NCBI RefSeq assembly: GCF_014217835.1
Contig: NZ_CP055263.1
Coordinates: 992,001-1,056,000, forward strand
Direction: 5' to 3'
Source: Metabacillus sp. KUDC1714
Lineage (GTDB): Bacteria; Bacillota; Bacilli; Bacillales; Bacillaceae
DNA: 64,000 nucleotides
A model generated the notes under the pieces. The model was not told where the DNA came from and searched no databases. It worked only from the letters and a program-made list of their open reading frames with translations. Below are positions 9,271 to 18,662 of the stretch, piece by piece (positions within the stretch are counted from its first letter, which is position 1; each line of letters begins with the position of its first letter). The position numbers were made by a program, and so were the translations under genes.

Positions 9271-10188
9271 TTACTTTTTAATTATTCCCTTCAACACAAA
9301 AGCTACGTTTGCAGGCCTTTCTGCAAGCCTCCTCATAAAATACCCATACCAATCAGTCCCATACGGAACATATACACGCATTCGGTACCCTTCTTTTACG
9401 AGTTCTAGCTGCTTTTCAGGACGAATGCCATAGAGCATCTGAAATTCAAATTGTGATTTAGGTATTTTGTGCACTTTCACAAGTTTTTTTGTATAATCTA
9501 TTATCGCATTATCGTGCGTTGCTACGGCAGTAAAATTTCCATTCAATAAATGCATCTTAATGATTTGTTTAAAATTTTCATCTACTGCTTTTTTTTCCGG
9601 AAATGCAACCCTTGAAGATTCTTTATACGCTCCCTTTACAAGTCTCAAATTAGCACGATACTCGGCTAACTCCTCAATATCCATAACTGTACGGTATAGA
9701 TATGCTTGAAGAACCGTACCAACATTGTTAAATTCTTTTCTAAGCTCTTTATAAATTTCAAGAGTTCTTTCACATCTTGAATAATCCTCCATATCAATCG
9801 TGACAAATACTTTATTTTGCTTAGCAACAGACAGTATTCGTCTCATATTTTGTAAAACAACTTCATCCGATATGTCTAATCCCATAGATGTTAATTTTAA
9901 TGATAGCTGTGATTGTAGATTTTCTTTACCTATTGCTTCAATTGCTTTTATTGTGTTGTTAGCCATTTCATTTGCTTCTTGTTCATCTTGGATAAACTCA
10001 CCTAGATAGTCCAATGTTACATCAAGACCTTTTTTATTTAATTCTTCAATTACCTTAGTTGCCATTTCAATTGTATTTCCCGCAACAAATCTTGCTGCAC
10101 CAAACCTTAAACCATACCTTTTCGCTAATTTTGTCATCATCTTGTTTCTGGATAAAAACATGAAAGAGTTTCGAAGTAGTTTTTCCAA
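9271..10188 (-). CDS. fadM: Proline dehydrogenase FadM/PutB type
   Basis: A 305-residue FAD-dependent proline dehydrogenase with a (beta-alpha)8 barrel. Visible features are VTLDYLGEFIQDE, FVTIDMEDYSRCE, LRLVKGAYKESS, TAVATHDN, FQMLYGIRPE and the C-terminal VYVPYGTDWYGYFMRRLAERPAN substrate-site signature. It oxidises proline to pyrroline-5-carboxylate. B. subtilis YusM lies at the same place behind the fad operon, where it has been named FadM. A hairpin (AAGGCCTTTGG with CCAAAGACCTT) occupies 10230-10260 upstream of the start; its meaning is unclear. No FadR box was found here. Confidence 0.9.
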   Translation of the reverse strand: MEKLLRNSFMFLSRNKMMTKLAKRYGLRFGAARFVAGNTIEMATKVIEELNKKGLDVTLDYLGEFIQDEQEANEMANNTIKAIEAIGKENLQSQLSLKLTSMGLDISDEVVLQNMRRILSVAKQNKVFVTIDMEDYSRCERTLEIYKELRKEFNNVGTVLQAYLYRTVMDIEELAEYRANLRLVKGAYKESSRVAFPEKKAVDENFKQIIKMHLLNGNFTAVATHDNAIIDYTKKLVKVHKIPKSQFEFQMLYGIRPEKQLELVKEGYRMRVYVPYGTDWYGYFMRRLAERPANVAFVLKGIIKK

Positions 10189-10418
10189 ATAAACCCCTCC
10201 TATAGCGTTTTCATGCCCAGCTGATATATAGAAGGCCTTTGGTTGTTAAGCCAAAGACCTTGTATAAAGCGCAATCATAAAATCTCCCTTACTAAAGACT
10301 GTATTCTTCCTATATTATCTATATGTCCACTAAAAAAATCTGTTAAAACAGACGGTGTATAGATCCGTTATTTCGTGGAACGATAATGATGATAATATGT
10401 GAGGAGGGTTACAAAACT

Positions 10419-10697
10419 ATGCAACAACAACAGAACATGCAACAGCAACAGCAACAAACAATGATGCAGCAGCCACCAAGCATTGTAACAACAAAAGATC
10501 AGCTTTACTTAACAGATATGCTCTCTTGGAACCTTTTAGCAATGAAAAAGGCTCATTTTTTTGCGTCCCAATGTCAAAATCAAGAAATAAAAAATCAACT
10601 AGATCAAGTCGGTCAAATGCATCATCAGCATTATCAAAAAATATTAACTCACTTACAAAATCAACAACAACCTTCAGCTGGATCACAACTTCAATAG
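10419..10697 (+). CDS. YusN-like spore coat-type protein
   Basis: A 92-residue protein with a glutamine-rich N-terminus (runs of Gln interrupted by Met). A helical segment KDQLYLTDMLSWNLLAMKKAHFFA and QVGQMHHQHYQKILTHL follow, like the helical bundle of YusN/CotF-type proteins. The ATG at 10419 is preceded by GAGGAGGG at eleven bases; the longer frame has no such site. It is followed after 11 bases by a second CotF-like gene, so the two form an operon likely expressed in the mother cell. A spore role is inferred from family. Confidence 0.75.
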   Translation: MQQQQNMQQQQQQTMMQQPPSIVTTKDQLYLTDMLSWNLLAMKKAHFFASQCQNQEIKNQLDQVGQMHHQHYQKILTHLQNQQQPSAGSQLQ

Positions 10698-10708
10698 GAG
10701 TGATGGAA

Positions 10709-11056
10709 ATGAATATCAATCAACAACAAAAAATAACCAACCCTGAAACACAAATACAAAAAGGACCACAAATGAATGATCGTGATTTTGTTAATGATCT
10801 TTTATCTACAGAAAAATACATGACTGCTTCCTACTCATCTGCTTTGAACGAAGCAAGTCACCAAGCACTTTACCAAGATATACTAACCATCTTCAACGAA
10901 ACACAGCAATCACAACGAGACCTATACAATCTTATGTTTAGAAATGGATGGTACGCACTTGAAGCCGCTGACACACAAAAGCTTCAGCAATCACATCAGC
11001 AATTTTCAAACTATATCGTGCAACAATCACCTTATAGTAGTGGAATGTCTCAGTAA
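10709..11056 (+). CDS. CotF-family spore coat protein
   Basis: A 115-residue protein with the Coat_F signature: NDRDFVNDLLSTEKYMTASYS, NEASHQALYQDILTIFNETQQSQRDLYNLMFRNGWYALEAA. This two-helix domain is shared by YhcQ, YraF, YraG and CotF and has a ferritin-like look. The chosen ATG at 10709 has AGGAG eight bases upstream, formed by the stop codon region of the preceding gene. A start two codons earlier would be too close to it. N- and C-termini are Gln/Ser-rich. Probably a coat or crust component; direct proof would need spore proteomics. Confidence 0.8.
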   Translation: MNINQQQKITNPETQIQKGPQMNDRDFVNDLLSTEKYMTASYSSALNEASHQALYQDILTIFNETQQSQRDLYNLMFRNGWYALEAADTQKLQQSHQQFSNYIVQQSPYSSGMSQ

Positions 11057-11060
11057 TTAC

Positions 11061-11305
11061 AAAAGCGTAAGCGCCTTGATCAGCGACGTATGAACTGGAG
11101 CACTCCGTATGAGATAAAGCGAGACTTCCATCAGTGGGTTTTCTGATGGATAGCGAGACTTATCGGACCTTTACGGGCAGTTATATTATTTACTGCCCGT
11201 TAATGTGCGGCAAAGGAAACACGAAGAGCACGAGCGTTCGATGTTGACTTATCATAAGGAGGAGTGTGAAGTTTACTAGGCGCTGGAGCTTGATGTCAAA
11301 GCGCA
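11061..11305. repeat. Dispersed bcr1-like repeat, copy A (245 bp)
   Basis: Begins AAAAGCGTAAGCGCCTTGAT and ends AGGCGCTGGAGCTTGATG. The ends are inverted (GCGTAAGCGCC against GGCGCTGGAGC). Two shorter copies with the same ends occur at 19353-19476 and 30272-30400. It resembles the AAGCGCAAGCGCC repeats found in many Bacillaceae intergenic regions. This copy has an inner hairpin (ACGGGCAGT with ACTGCCCGT). No gene lies in it. Confidence 0.65.
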
Positions 11306-11345
11306 AAAACAACTCAGCTTCAATAACAGGAAGCTGAGTTGTTTA
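11304..11345. terminator. Terminator after yusU, likely bidirectional
   Basis: A 14-bp perfect stem (AACAACTCAGCTTC with GAAGCTGAGTTGTT), with T-rich tracts on both sides, ending at the yusU stop codon. Confidence 0.85.
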
Positions 11346-11597
11346 TTTTTGGTTTGCATTTTCACGATGTTTTTCATTAAGAGCTTTAATTTCGTGGATG
11401 ATTGTTCTCATTTCATTTTTGGCATCAGGATATGTCACATTCCAATGCTTCGCTAATGGTGGCATTGACTTTGCTATATGTGTGTATAATGCCCACATTT
11501 TTACCTTCTCTGTCAATTCATCAGATACTTCCCCAATTAATAGTTCTGTATACTTTTCCAATAAACCATCAAACTGTTTAGTAAGTTCTTTATCCAT
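11343..11597 (-). CDS. yusU: YusU-like protein (DUF2573)
   Basis: An 84-residue, mostly helical soluble protein containing MWALYTHIAKSMPPLAKHWN, typical of the DUF2573/YusU family, which in B. subtilis is next to the yusV siderophore ATPase. The ATG follows AAGGAGG. It lies 20 bases behind the FhuF-type gene and is probably the last gene of the siderophore operon. Role unknown; association with iron uptake is inferred from conserved position. Confidence 0.75.
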   Translation of the reverse strand: MDKELTKQFDGLLEKYTELLIGEVSDELTEKVKMWALYTHIAKSMPPLAKHWNVTYPDAKNEMRTIIHEIKALNEKHRENANQK

Positions 11598-11617
11598 TTA
11601 ATGTCCTCCTTACTGAT

Positions 11618-12364
11618 TCATAGTCTTTTACATTTAATAGGACATGTAGTACAACGATCATCATTCTTTGACGTTAAATAAAATAAACAGCAAGTTTTTC
11701 GCATACGGACGTCATTTTGTTTTGGAAGATCATATTGAGAAAATGGGTTTAGTGCTTTTGTTCCAAACAGCTGTGGTGGTGCATCATGTATAACATAATA
11801 AAAATCCTCTTGAATCTTTACTAATTGTTCTTGTGAAAAACTGTCATCTTGTAGTAACGTTTCATACATCCAAAAAATATATACCGCAATATTTTCCCAT
11901 AGAATTGTTTTAGCAACTTTTGCTTGCTTTGATATAGAGGTAATAACTTTTACGATATTTTCTAAAAAGAGTGATTGTACGACACTTGTTCTCCACTCAG
12001 TTCTATCTATTTCTGGAGTCGTTACCTCCAAGTGATCAAAATAAAAGCTTGGCAACCATAATGGATCAGATTCATCTGTTTGGAGGGAAACATTTTGAAT
12101 TGAGCCATTAATTCCTTTATCAAATGCACTCATTGAATACAACACTAATGCAGCTATAAAAGCATATCTTTTTACAAGCATCGAGCCAATTACATTAGAT
12201 TTGTCCGTATTAAGTTTCCCCTGAAGTTCTTCCTTAAAAATCTTATTAAGTCGTTCCTCACTAAGCAAATCAACACCCTTAATTGTTAGGCTTGGTACAA
12301 CTGTTTCTGTATTTAAGCGATACTTCTTTAGAGCATTGATTTCGATTTCAGTAAGTCTAGCCAT
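11618..12364 (-). CDS. FhuF-type ferric-siderophore reductase
   Basis: A 248-residue protein whose C-terminus carries two adjacent cysteines ([10 protein letters not shown]) and, about ten residues on, CTTCPIKC. This CC-x10-CxxC pattern binds a 2Fe-2S cluster in FhuF-type reductases, which free iron from hydroxamate siderophores in the cytoplasm. The ATG at 12364 overlaps the ATPase stop by 8 bases (ATGGCTAG), suggesting translational coupling. The longer frame to 12442 only adds residues that shadow the ATPase gene. The preceding transporter genes support the role. Confidence 0.8.
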   Translation of the reverse strand: MARLTEIEINALKKYRLNTETVVPSLTIKGVDLLSEERLNKIFKEELQGKLNTDKSNVIGSMLVKRYAFIAALVLYSMSAFDKGINGSIQNVSLQTDESDPLWLPSFYFDHLEVTTPEIDRTEWRTSVVQSLFLENIVKVITSISKQAKVAKTILWENIAVYIFWMYETLLQDDSFSQEQLVKIQEDFYYVIHDAPPQLFGTKALNPFSQYDLPKQNDVRMRKTCCLFYLTSKNDDRCTTCPIKCKRL

Positions 12365-13175
12365 TAACAATGCCAACTTCTTTAACGATGCATCTACCTC
12401 TTCCATGTGGGATGCATAATGGTGTTCCAAATAACGGATCAACTGTCACTTCACAATTCATTTGAAAAACATTTTGAACTAAACTACAATTTATTACTTC
12501 CTCAGGTTTGCCTTGAGCAAATATTTTTTGATCTTTAAGGGCAACAAGATTATGAGCATAGCGACAGGCTAAGTTCAAATCATGTAGTACCATAACAATG
12601 GTTCGATTTTCTCGTTCATTTAATTCAAATAAAAGATCCAATATTTCAATTTGATGTGTCATATCAAGATATGTTGTTGGTTCATCCAGCAAGATAATAT
12701 CTGTTTTTTGTGCTAAAGTCATGGCGATCCATGCACGTTGCCTTTGACCACCAGAAAGTGAGTCAACAGGTCTTTCAGCAAAATCCTGCATACCTGTCGC
12801 TTCTAGGGCACTAGTAACAGCAGCCTCATCTTCTTTTGTCCATTGTTTTAACCAACTTTGATATGGATATCTCCCCTGCTTAACAAGCTGAAGAACTGTC
12901 AAACCTTCAGGAGCAACAGGACCTTGTGGTAAAATCGCAAGCTGTTTTGCCACTTCTTTTGTAGGTAATTTAGCAATTGCGTTCCCTTCGAGTAAAACAG
13001 AGCCTTCTTTTGGCTTTAGCAGTCTTGCAATTGAGCGAAGCAATGTTGATTTCCCACAGCCATTACTTCCTATAAAAACGGTAATTTCACCTTTTGGAAT
13101 TTTCACATCTAACTCATTTATAATAATTGTGTCACCATAAGAAAGTGTGAGCGCATTTGTTTCAATAGAATGCAT
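12357..13175 (-). CDS. yusV: Siderophore ABC transporter ATPase (YusV-like)
   Basis: A 272-residue FecE/FhuC-type ATPase. Walker A is GSNGCGKST near residue 38, the Q-loop [11 protein letters not shown], signature [17 protein letters not shown], Walker [13 protein letters not shown] and the switch histidine MVLHDLNLA. It powers import of ferric siderophore through the two permeases encoded just upstream. In B. subtilis YusV serves the YfiYZ-YfhA (schizokinen/arthrobactin) importer but is encoded elsewhere; here it is in the same operon. Confidence 0.92.
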   Translation of the reverse strand: MHSIETNALTLSYGDTIIINELDVKIPKGEITVFIGSNGCGKSTLLRSIARLLKPKEGSVLLEGNAIAKLPTKEVAKQLAILPQGPVAPEGLTVLQLVKQGRYPYQSWLKQWTKEDEAAVTSALEATGMQDFAERPVDSLSGGQRQRAWIAMTLAQKTDIILLDEPTTYLDMTHQIEILDLLFELNERENRTIVMVLHDLNLACRYAHNLVALKDQKIFAQGKPEEVINCSLVQNVFQMNCEVTVDPLFGTPLCIPHGRGRCIVKEVGIVNG

Positions 13176-13219
13176 ACTAAATCGCTCCTTTTCAATAGTA
13201 AAAAAATATAAGTTTTTAA

Positions 13220-14275
13220 TTAGGAATTCCTCGTTTTAAATAATAGATATATAAAATATGGTGCCCCGATAGCTGCGGTAAAAACACCGGCAGGAACTTC
13301 TAACGGAGAAAACAATGTTCTGCCAATTAAATCTGCTACCATAACCAGAAGAGCTCCTATTAAAGCTGAAACAGGTAGTAATGAGCCGAAAGAAGATCCA
13401 ACTAACCTTCTTGCAATATGTGGTGCCATTAGTCCAACAAAACCAATTGCACCTGCAAACGCTACAGCACATCCTGTTAGTGCTGTACTTAAAATTAACA
13501 AGAAAAGCTTATTTTTTTGAACTGCACTTCCAACACCAGTTGCAAGTTCATCTCCGAGCTCTTGTATATTAACATTTCTTACTGAGATCATACTGATGAT
13601 CAATAATATAAGCACAACTGGTAGCATAATTCGTACCTGTTCCCAGTTAGCTGCATATACTGTTCCAGTAATCCAAACATTTGCTTGTGCTGCTTGGTAA
13701 ATCGGTCCTTTAATCATAAATAAGGTTGTTAATGATTGAGTAAGCATTGATAAACCAATACCTATTAAAACTAGCCTTATAGAAGATGAGCCATTTTTCC
13801 ACGAAAGAAGATACACTAGCAACCCTAAAATTGTAGCACCTAAAAATGCTGCCACAGGGATCCATTCAATACTCACTGTTAAGGCATTGTTCTTATTACT
13901 AAACAGCATAAAGAATACAACAACAGCTACCGAACCCCCACCTGTAATACCAATAATATCAGGCGATGCTAACGGGTTCCGAATCAGCCCTTGAAGGATT
14001 GCTCCTGCCACCGCTAAACAGATCCCAACTAACAAAGCAATAATAATCCTTGGTAATCGAAATGAGAAAATAAATAAATTATCCATTTCAGTGCCGAAGC
14101 CAAATAATGTTTTAACTACATTCAATGGACTGATAATGACTTCACCGACTCCAGTACTAATGATAAAAATTGCAAGAACAACTGCACTTAATACTGCTGA
14201 TGTCACGACTGTTTTTTTATCTATTAAAAACGAAAATTTATCTGAGGCAATACGTAGTTTGAAGTACTTTTTCAT
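13220..14275 (-). CDS. Siderophore ABC transporter permease (YfhA/FecD type)
   Basis: A 351-residue FecCD-family permease with about nine to ten membrane segments. Family landmarks are [48 protein letters not shown] (ATPase-contact loop) and [16 protein letters not shown]. It overlaps the stop of the upstream permease by four bases (ATGA), so the two are translationally coupled. It pairs with the next permease as a heterodimer like FhuB/FhuG. Confidence 0.9.
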   Translation of the reverse strand: MKKYFKLRIASDKFSFLIDKKTVVTSAVLSAVVLAIFIISTGVGEVIISPLNVVKTLFGFGTEMDNLFIFSFRLPRIIIALLVGICLAVAGAILQGLIRNPLASPDIIGITGGGSVAVVVFFMLFSNKNNALTVSIEWIPVAAFLGATILGLLVYLLSWKNGSSSIRLVLIGIGLSMLTQSLTTLFMIKGPIYQAAQANVWITGTVYAANWEQVRIMLPVVLILLIISMISVRNVNIQELGDELATGVGSAVQKNKLFLLILSTALTGCAVAFAGAIGFVGLMAPHIARRLVGSSFGSLLPVSALIGALLVMVADLIGRTLFSPLEVPAGVFTAAIGAPYFIYLLFKTRNS

Positions 14276-15276
14276 TTTTGACCGAACCCCCTACGTGCAA
14301 TATAGACAAAAAAGGGAGTTCCAATTAAGGCTGTCATTACTCCTACTGGCACCTCTTCAGGCATGACGATAAATCTTGCTAATATATCAGCAAATACTAA
14401 AAGAGCCCCGCCAAGCACAGCACAATAAGGAATAATCCAACGATAATCATTCCCTACTAAAAACCTTGCAAAATGCGGTATAACAATCCCAATAAATGCA
14501 ATGGGACCAGCTACTGCAACAGAGCCTCCACCAAGCACAATAACGATTAGAGCAGCTGTAAGTTTAACAAACCCAGTTCGTTGACCTAATCCTTTTGCCA
14601 CATCTTCTCCCATTGTTAACACATTTATTTTCTGCGACAAGATCATACTTAAGATAATTGCAGGTGCTACATAAGGTAAAACTGAAAGCAAGCTTTCCAT
14701 TTTCCGTCCTTGAACAGAGCCAGCTAACCAAAAAAGGACTTGATCTAAAGCTGATTCATTCACAACAAGCAACCCTTGTGTTAAAGAGGAAAATAAAGCT
14801 GCCATTGCAGCTCCTGCTAATGTCAACTTCATTGGAGTTAATCCTTCTCTTCCAAATGAGCCGATGAAATAGACGACAAACGCAGTTGTAGCTGCTCCAG
14901 CAAATGCAATCCATGTATAAGCCTGTAAAGAATCCACATAAAATAAGGAAACAGCCACTACTATAAAGAAACCTGCTCCTGCATTAATTCCAAATACACT
15001 TGGTGAGGCTAACGGATTTTTTGTTAATGCTTGCATGATTGCACCAGCAATAGCTAAACTTGCACCAACGACTGCTCCTATTAGAGCCCTCGGCAACCTA
15101 ACATTATGAATAATAATATGTTCATTAGAACCGTCAAAGCTAGTAAATGCATCATACGCTATTTTCAAGTTTGTATTTGCATAACCAAAGATAAGACTTC
15201 CACACATTAATAATAGAAGTATTGCAAACCCTAGTAATAGGACGGTTATTTTTAATTTAGTTGATTTTGATAACAT
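14272..15276 (-). CDS. Siderophore ABC transporter permease (YfiZ/FecC type)
   Basis: A 334-residue FecCD permease with IIIHNVRLPRALIGAVVGASLAIAG, ALTKNPLASPSVFGINAG, MGEDVAKGLGQRTG and GPIAFIGIVIPHFARFLVG. The ATG at 15276 follows AGGGAG at seven bases; the open frame continues to 15312 without a better site. First gene of the permease-permease-ATPase-reductase operon, divergent from the binding-protein gene across three Fur boxes. Confidence 0.9.
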   Translation of the reverse strand: MLSKSTKLKITVLLLGFAILLLLMCGSLIFGYANTNLKIAYDAFTSFDGSNEHIIIHNVRLPRALIGAVVGASLAIAGAIMQALTKNPLASPSVFGINAGAGFFIVVAVSLFYVDSLQAYTWIAFAGAATTAFVVYFIGSFGREGLTPMKLTLAGAAMAALFSSLTQGLLVVNESALDQVLFWLAGSVQGRKMESLLSVLPYVAPAIILSMILSQKINVLTMGEDVAKGLGQRTGFVKLTAALIVIVLGGGSVAVAGPIAFIGIVIPHFARFLVGNDYRWIIPYCAVLGGALLVFADILARFIVMPEEVPVGVMTALIGTPFFVYIARRGFGQK

Positions 15277-15333
15277 AATGTACTCCCTATAACTTCTTAT
15301 ATCTACTTTCATTTTATCAAAATTAAATGAATT

Positions 15334-15348
15334 TGAAAATCATTTTCA
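15334..15348. promoter_or_regulatory. Fur box 1
   Basis: TGAAAATCATTTTCA is a perfect 7-1-7 palindrome that fits the Bacillus Fur consensus TGATAATNATTATCA at 13 of 15 positions. It lies about 60 bases upstream of the permease start. Confidence 0.85.
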
Positions 15349-15369
15349 ATTAATCGTTGACATTTTAGT

Positions 15370-15384
15370 TGATAACTCTTATCA
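15370..15384. promoter_or_regulatory. Fur box 2 (weaker)
   Basis: TGATAACTCTTATCA keeps the outer TGATAA and TTATCA arms of the 7-1-7 Fur motif but differs in the centre. It lies midway between boxes 1 and 3. Confidence 0.6.
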
Positions 15385-15397
15385 TTTCCTTAGTAAA

Positions 15398-15412
15398 TGA
15401 AAATGATTATCA
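15398..15412. promoter_or_regulatory. Fur box 3
   Basis: TGAAAATGATTATCA fits the 7-1-7 Fur motif at 14 of 15 positions and lies 20 bases upstream of the binding-protein start. With boxes 1 and 2 it makes iron-repressed control of both divergent transcripts very likely. Confidence 0.85.
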
Positions 15413-15432
15413 AAACAATTAGGAGGTTAACA

Positions 15433-16437
15433 ATGCAATCTACATACAAAAAATCATCGCTATCATTATTCTTACTTGGCTTAACTATGTTACTACTAGC
15501 AGCTTGTGGGAATAACACAGAAGAAAATACTGAAACAGAAGGTACTACAGGCAGTAACGATGCTCCAGCAGAAGAAACATATACAATTGAACACGCAATG
15601 GGAAATACTGAAATTACTGGGACACCACAAAAGGTTGTTATCTTAACAAATGAAGGTACAGAAGCACTTCTTTCAATGGGGGTAACACCAGTTGGTGCTG
15701 TACAATCGTGGTTAGGTGAACCATGGTATGACCACATTTCAAGCGATATGAAAGACGTAGAAGTTGTTGGAACAGAAAGTGAAGTAAACATAGAAGCGAT
15801 CGCTGCTCTTAAACCAGATCTTATTATCGGTAACAAAATGCGTCAGGAAAAAATTTATGACAAATTAAGCGCCATTGCCCCTACTGTTTTTTCAGAAACA
15901 TTAAGAGGTGACTGGCAAGAAAACTTCAAATTATATGCAAAAGCACTAAATCATGAAGAAGAAGGTCAAAAGGTTATTGATGATTTCGAAGCACGTATTA
16001 CCGAGCTTAAAGAAACAGCTGGTGATAAATTAAACCAGGAAGTATCTGTTGTTCGCTTTATGGCAGGTTTAACAAGAGTCTATTATACCGATACATTTTC
16101 TGGCGTCATATTTGACAAGCTTGGATTAAAACATTCTAGTTCTGTTCAAGAGTTATTTGCTGATAATCCTGATGACTTGTTTGTTCGTGAAGTGGGGAAA
16201 GAAGTTATTCCACAAATGGATGCTGATATTCTGTTCTACTTTACTTATGCACCACCTGGAGATACTGAAGCTACTAAAACAGAAGAAGAATGGACGAATG
16301 ATCCACTTTGGAAAAACTTAGATGTAGTAAAAGCTGAAAAAGCCTATAAGGTAGATGACGCGATTTGGAACACTGCAGGTGGCGTAATTGCTGCAAATAA
16401 GCTGCTCGATGATCTTGAAAAAATTATAACTGAATAA
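15433..16437 (+). CDS. Iron-siderophore-binding lipoprotein (YfiY-like)
   Basis: A 334-residue FecB/TroA-type substrate-binding protein. The signal peptide ends in a lipobox LLLAACGNN, with the lipid-anchored cysteine near residue 22, followed by an acidic Thr-rich linker. The mature domain has VILTNEGTEALLSMGVTPVGA, IAALKPDLIIGNKMRQ and FMAGLTRVYYTDTFSG, typical of hydroxamate-type siderophore receptors. The ATG at 15433 follows AGGAGG; the frame upstream overlaps Fur box 3, so it is not coding. It delivers ligand to the divergently encoded permeases. Confidence 0.9.
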   Translation: MQSTYKKSSLSLFLLGLTMLLLAACGNNTEENTETEGTTGSNDAPAEETYTIEHAMGNTEITGTPQKVVILTNEGTEALLSMGVTPVGAVQSWLGEPWYDHISSDMKDVEVVGTESEVNIEAIAALKPDLIIGNKMRQEKIYDKLSAIAPTVFSETLRGDWQENFKLYAKALNHEEEGQKVIDDFEARITELKETAGDKLNQEVSVVRFMAGLTRVYYTDTFSGVIFDKLGLKHSSSVQELFADNPDDLFVREVGKEVIPQMDADILFYFTYAPPGDTEATKTEEEWTNDPLWKNLDVVKAEKAYKVDDAIWNTAGGVIAANKLLDDLEKIITE

Positions 16438-16448
16438 GATGTAAAATG

Positions 16449-16478
16449 CGGCTGACATTTGTCAGTCGTTTTTTTTTT
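16449..16478 (+). terminator. Terminator after the siderophore-binding lipoprotein
   Basis: CGGCTGACA pairs with TGTCAGTCG, followed by a run of T residues. Confidence 0.9.
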
Positions 16479-16564
16479 GCATTTTCCGCTGATTAAATTT
16501 ACCGCAGAATCGTTTTTTCTAAATTAAATGGGGAAAATAATCTAAAAAAGGACAGGAGATGAGA

Positions 16565-17293
16565 ATGTTGCTTCAAGCTGCACTTTGGGGAGCGTTTGCT
16601 GGGTCTTCCATTTTAATAGGAGCTCTACTGGGAATTTTTAAAGATCTCTCCAAGAGGATAACTGGACTTATTATGTCTTTTGGAACTGGTGTCTTAATCG
16701 GTGCAGCTTCCTTTGAGCTACTTACTGAATCAGTAAATGAAGGTGGCTTACTAGTTACATCAATTGGTTTTCTTTCTGGGGCATGTATTTTCACATTCTC
16801 AGAACTATTGATTACAAAAAGAGGCGGACATGAAAGAAAACGCACAAACAAGAAAACCAGTAATCACTCTGGTCTCTCTATTTTTATCGGTACAATTATA
16901 GACGCGATTCCAGAGTCAGTGATTATTGGAGTTAGTTTGCTCGAACAAGGGACTGTGAGTTATTTAATGGTGATTGCTGTTTTCATAAGTAACTTTCCAG
17001 AGGGATTATCTAGCACAGTTGGACTAAAAAGGGACGGATATAGTAAGAAAACACTTGTTTTGATGTGGATGGTTGTCGTAATACTAGCCTCATTAAGCTC
17101 TTTACTTGGTTATTCACTTCTTCGGGACGCTTCAACGACTATTCTCTCATTTATATCTGCATTTGCAGCTGGAGGAATTATGTCAATGGTAGCTTCAACA
17201 ATGATGCCAGAAGCATTTGAAGAGGGCGGAGCTATTGTTGGGTTGATTGCTTCACTTGGTTTGTTATGTTCATTATTTTTATCACATATATAA
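16565..17293 (+). CDS. ZIP-family metal transporter
   Basis: A 242-residue membrane protein with about eight helices and the ZIP landmarks IIDAIPESVIIGVSL (metal-binding helix 4) and SNFPEGLSSTVGLK (helix 5), each with conserved polar and acidic residues in the membrane. A basic loop (KRGGHERKRTNKKT) lies between helices 3 and 4. It probably moves zinc or another divalent cation inward, but ZIP direction and metal cannot be read from sequence. The ATG at 16565 is six bases after AGGAG. Monocistronic, with a terminator right after the stop. Confidence 0.85.
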   Translation: MLLQAALWGAFAGSSILIGALLGIFKDLSKRITGLIMSFGTGVLIGAASFELLTESVNEGGLLVTSIGFLSGACIFTFSELLITKRGGHERKRTNKKTSNHSGLSIFIGTIIDAIPESVIIGVSLLEQGTVSYLMVIAVFISNFPEGLSSTVGLKRDGYSKKTLVLMWMVVVILASLSSLLGYSLLRDASTTILSFISAFAAGGIMSMVASTMMPEAFEEGGAIVGLIASLGLLCSLFLSHI

Positions 17294-17327
17294 GGGCATC
17301 AAATCTGATGATGCCCCATTTCTATTT
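17294..17327 (+). terminator. Terminator between the ZIP gene and ktrB
   Basis: GGGCATCA pairs with TGATGATGCCC, followed by a T-rich stretch on the plus strand. It lies between convergent genes. Confidence 0.7.
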
Positions 17328-17336
17328 TGACCGCTA

Positions 17337-18659
17337 TCACCCAGTCAAAATATCTTCTTGTGGATAACGAATTTTCTCTTTCGAAGGTTTTGCTAAAGAG
17401 AACATTAACGTTAAAGGCCCGAGCTTTCCTACAAACATAATGAAAATAATAATTTGTTTTCCTATAGTTGTTAATTCTGCTGTAATTCCAGTTGAAAGAC
17501 CAACAGTTCCAAATGCTGAGACAACTTCAAACATTAAATCAATAAACGGTGCCTTTTCAGTTAAATTCATCATCACAGTTGCAATAATAACAAAGACGAT
17601 ACTAACCATTGTAATGGCTAGAGCTTTTAAAATATAACCTGAATTAATCGTCCTCCTTGAAATAACAATCTCACTTTTCCCTCTTAAAAATGAAATGGTC
17701 GCTAAACCAATTACTAGAGCTGTTGTAAGTTTTATTCCTCCACCTGTTGATCCACTACCTGCACCAATAAACATTAAAATAATCATAATAAATATCGTTG
17801 TTTCATCTAAACTTCCGATATCAATTGTATTAAAACCCGCAGTTCGTGGTGATACAGCTTGAAAATAGGAAGCCCAAAGTTTCTTACCTATTGAAAGTTC
17901 TCCTAGTGTATTGGGATTACTATACTCTACACAGAATATAAATAGCATCGCAATTACATTGATAACCAATGTTCCTACTACCATCAATTTTGTGTGAAGT
18001 GAAAACTTTCTAAAAGAACGTTTATGCCAAATATCTACTAATACAGTAAAGCCGATTCCGCCAATAATAAAAAGCGTTGAAATGACAATATTGATTAACG
18101 GATCTCCTACAAACTGGGAGAGATTATCTGGCCATAAAGCCAATCCTGCGTTGTTAAAAGCAGATATTGAGTGAAAGAAGCTATAAAATAAGCCTTTCGA
18201 AAAACCAAATTGCGGGATCCACCGAAATGCGAGGAAAACCATCGCAATCATTTCAATTGTAAAAGAAAAGATAAATAAATATTTAACGAGCTTTATTACC
18301 CCGCCTACAGATGTTTGATTTAAAGCATGCTGCATTAACAATCTTTCTTTTATTCCAATTTTTTTCCCTAGCATAATAAAAATCAAAACTGCAAAAGACA
18401 TAATCCCTAATCCACCAATTTGAATAAGCAACGCTATGATAAATTGACCGAGAGTAGTGAAGGTTGAACTTGGATCCACAGTAGCAAGGCCAGTAACCGT
18501 CATTGCCGAAGTCGCTATAAACAAAGCATCTACCCACTTAATTGATTGATGTGTAGAGAAAGGCAATTTCAGCAAAATTGTTCCAACCATGATCGAGACA
18601 ATAAACACCAGCACTAAAAGTTGCGATGGATTAAGCTTAATGACCTTTTTCATATTCAT
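17337..18659 (-). CDS. ktrB: Potassium transporter membrane subunit KtrB
   Basis: A 440-residue TrkH/KtrB-family ion channel subunit with four repeated M1-P-M2 units. The filter loops are visible as TSAMTVTGLATVD, FNNAGLALWPDNL, PRTAGFNTID and FGTVGLSTGI, each with the family glycine. It forms a dimer that lets K+ (with Na+) in when gated by the ring of KtrA. It starts 3 bases after the ktrA stop, so the two are cotranscribed. KtrD-like identity is possible, but the upstream c-di-AMP riboswitch favours the KtrAB operon. Confidence 0.92.
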   Translation of the reverse strand: MNMKKVIKLNPSQLLVLVFIVSIMVGTILLKLPFSTHQSIKWVDALFIATSAMTVTGLATVDPSSTFTTLGQFIIALLIQIGGLGIMSFAVLIFIMLGKKIGIKERLLMQHALNQTSVGGVIKLVKYLFIFSFTIEMIAMVFLAFRWIPQFGFSKGLFYSFFHSISAFNNAGLALWPDNLSQFVGDPLINIVISTLFIIGGIGFTVLVDIWHKRSFRKFSLHTKLMVVGTLVINVIAMLFIFCVEYSNPNTLGELSIGKKLWASYFQAVSPRTAGFNTIDIGSLDETTIFIMIILMFIGAGSGSTGGGIKLTTALVIGLATISFLRGKSEIVISRRTINSGYILKALAITMVSIVFVIIATVMMNLTEKAPFIDLMFEVVSAFGTVGLSTGITAELTTIGKQIIIFIMFVGKLGPLTLMFSLAKPSKEKIRYPQEDILTG

Positions 18660-18662
18660 CTT

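Noticed and set aside
11061..11305. CRISPR array
   Set aside because: The repeated motifs in this and other gaps are single dispersed elements, not regularly spaced direct repeats with unique spacers; no cas genes are present.
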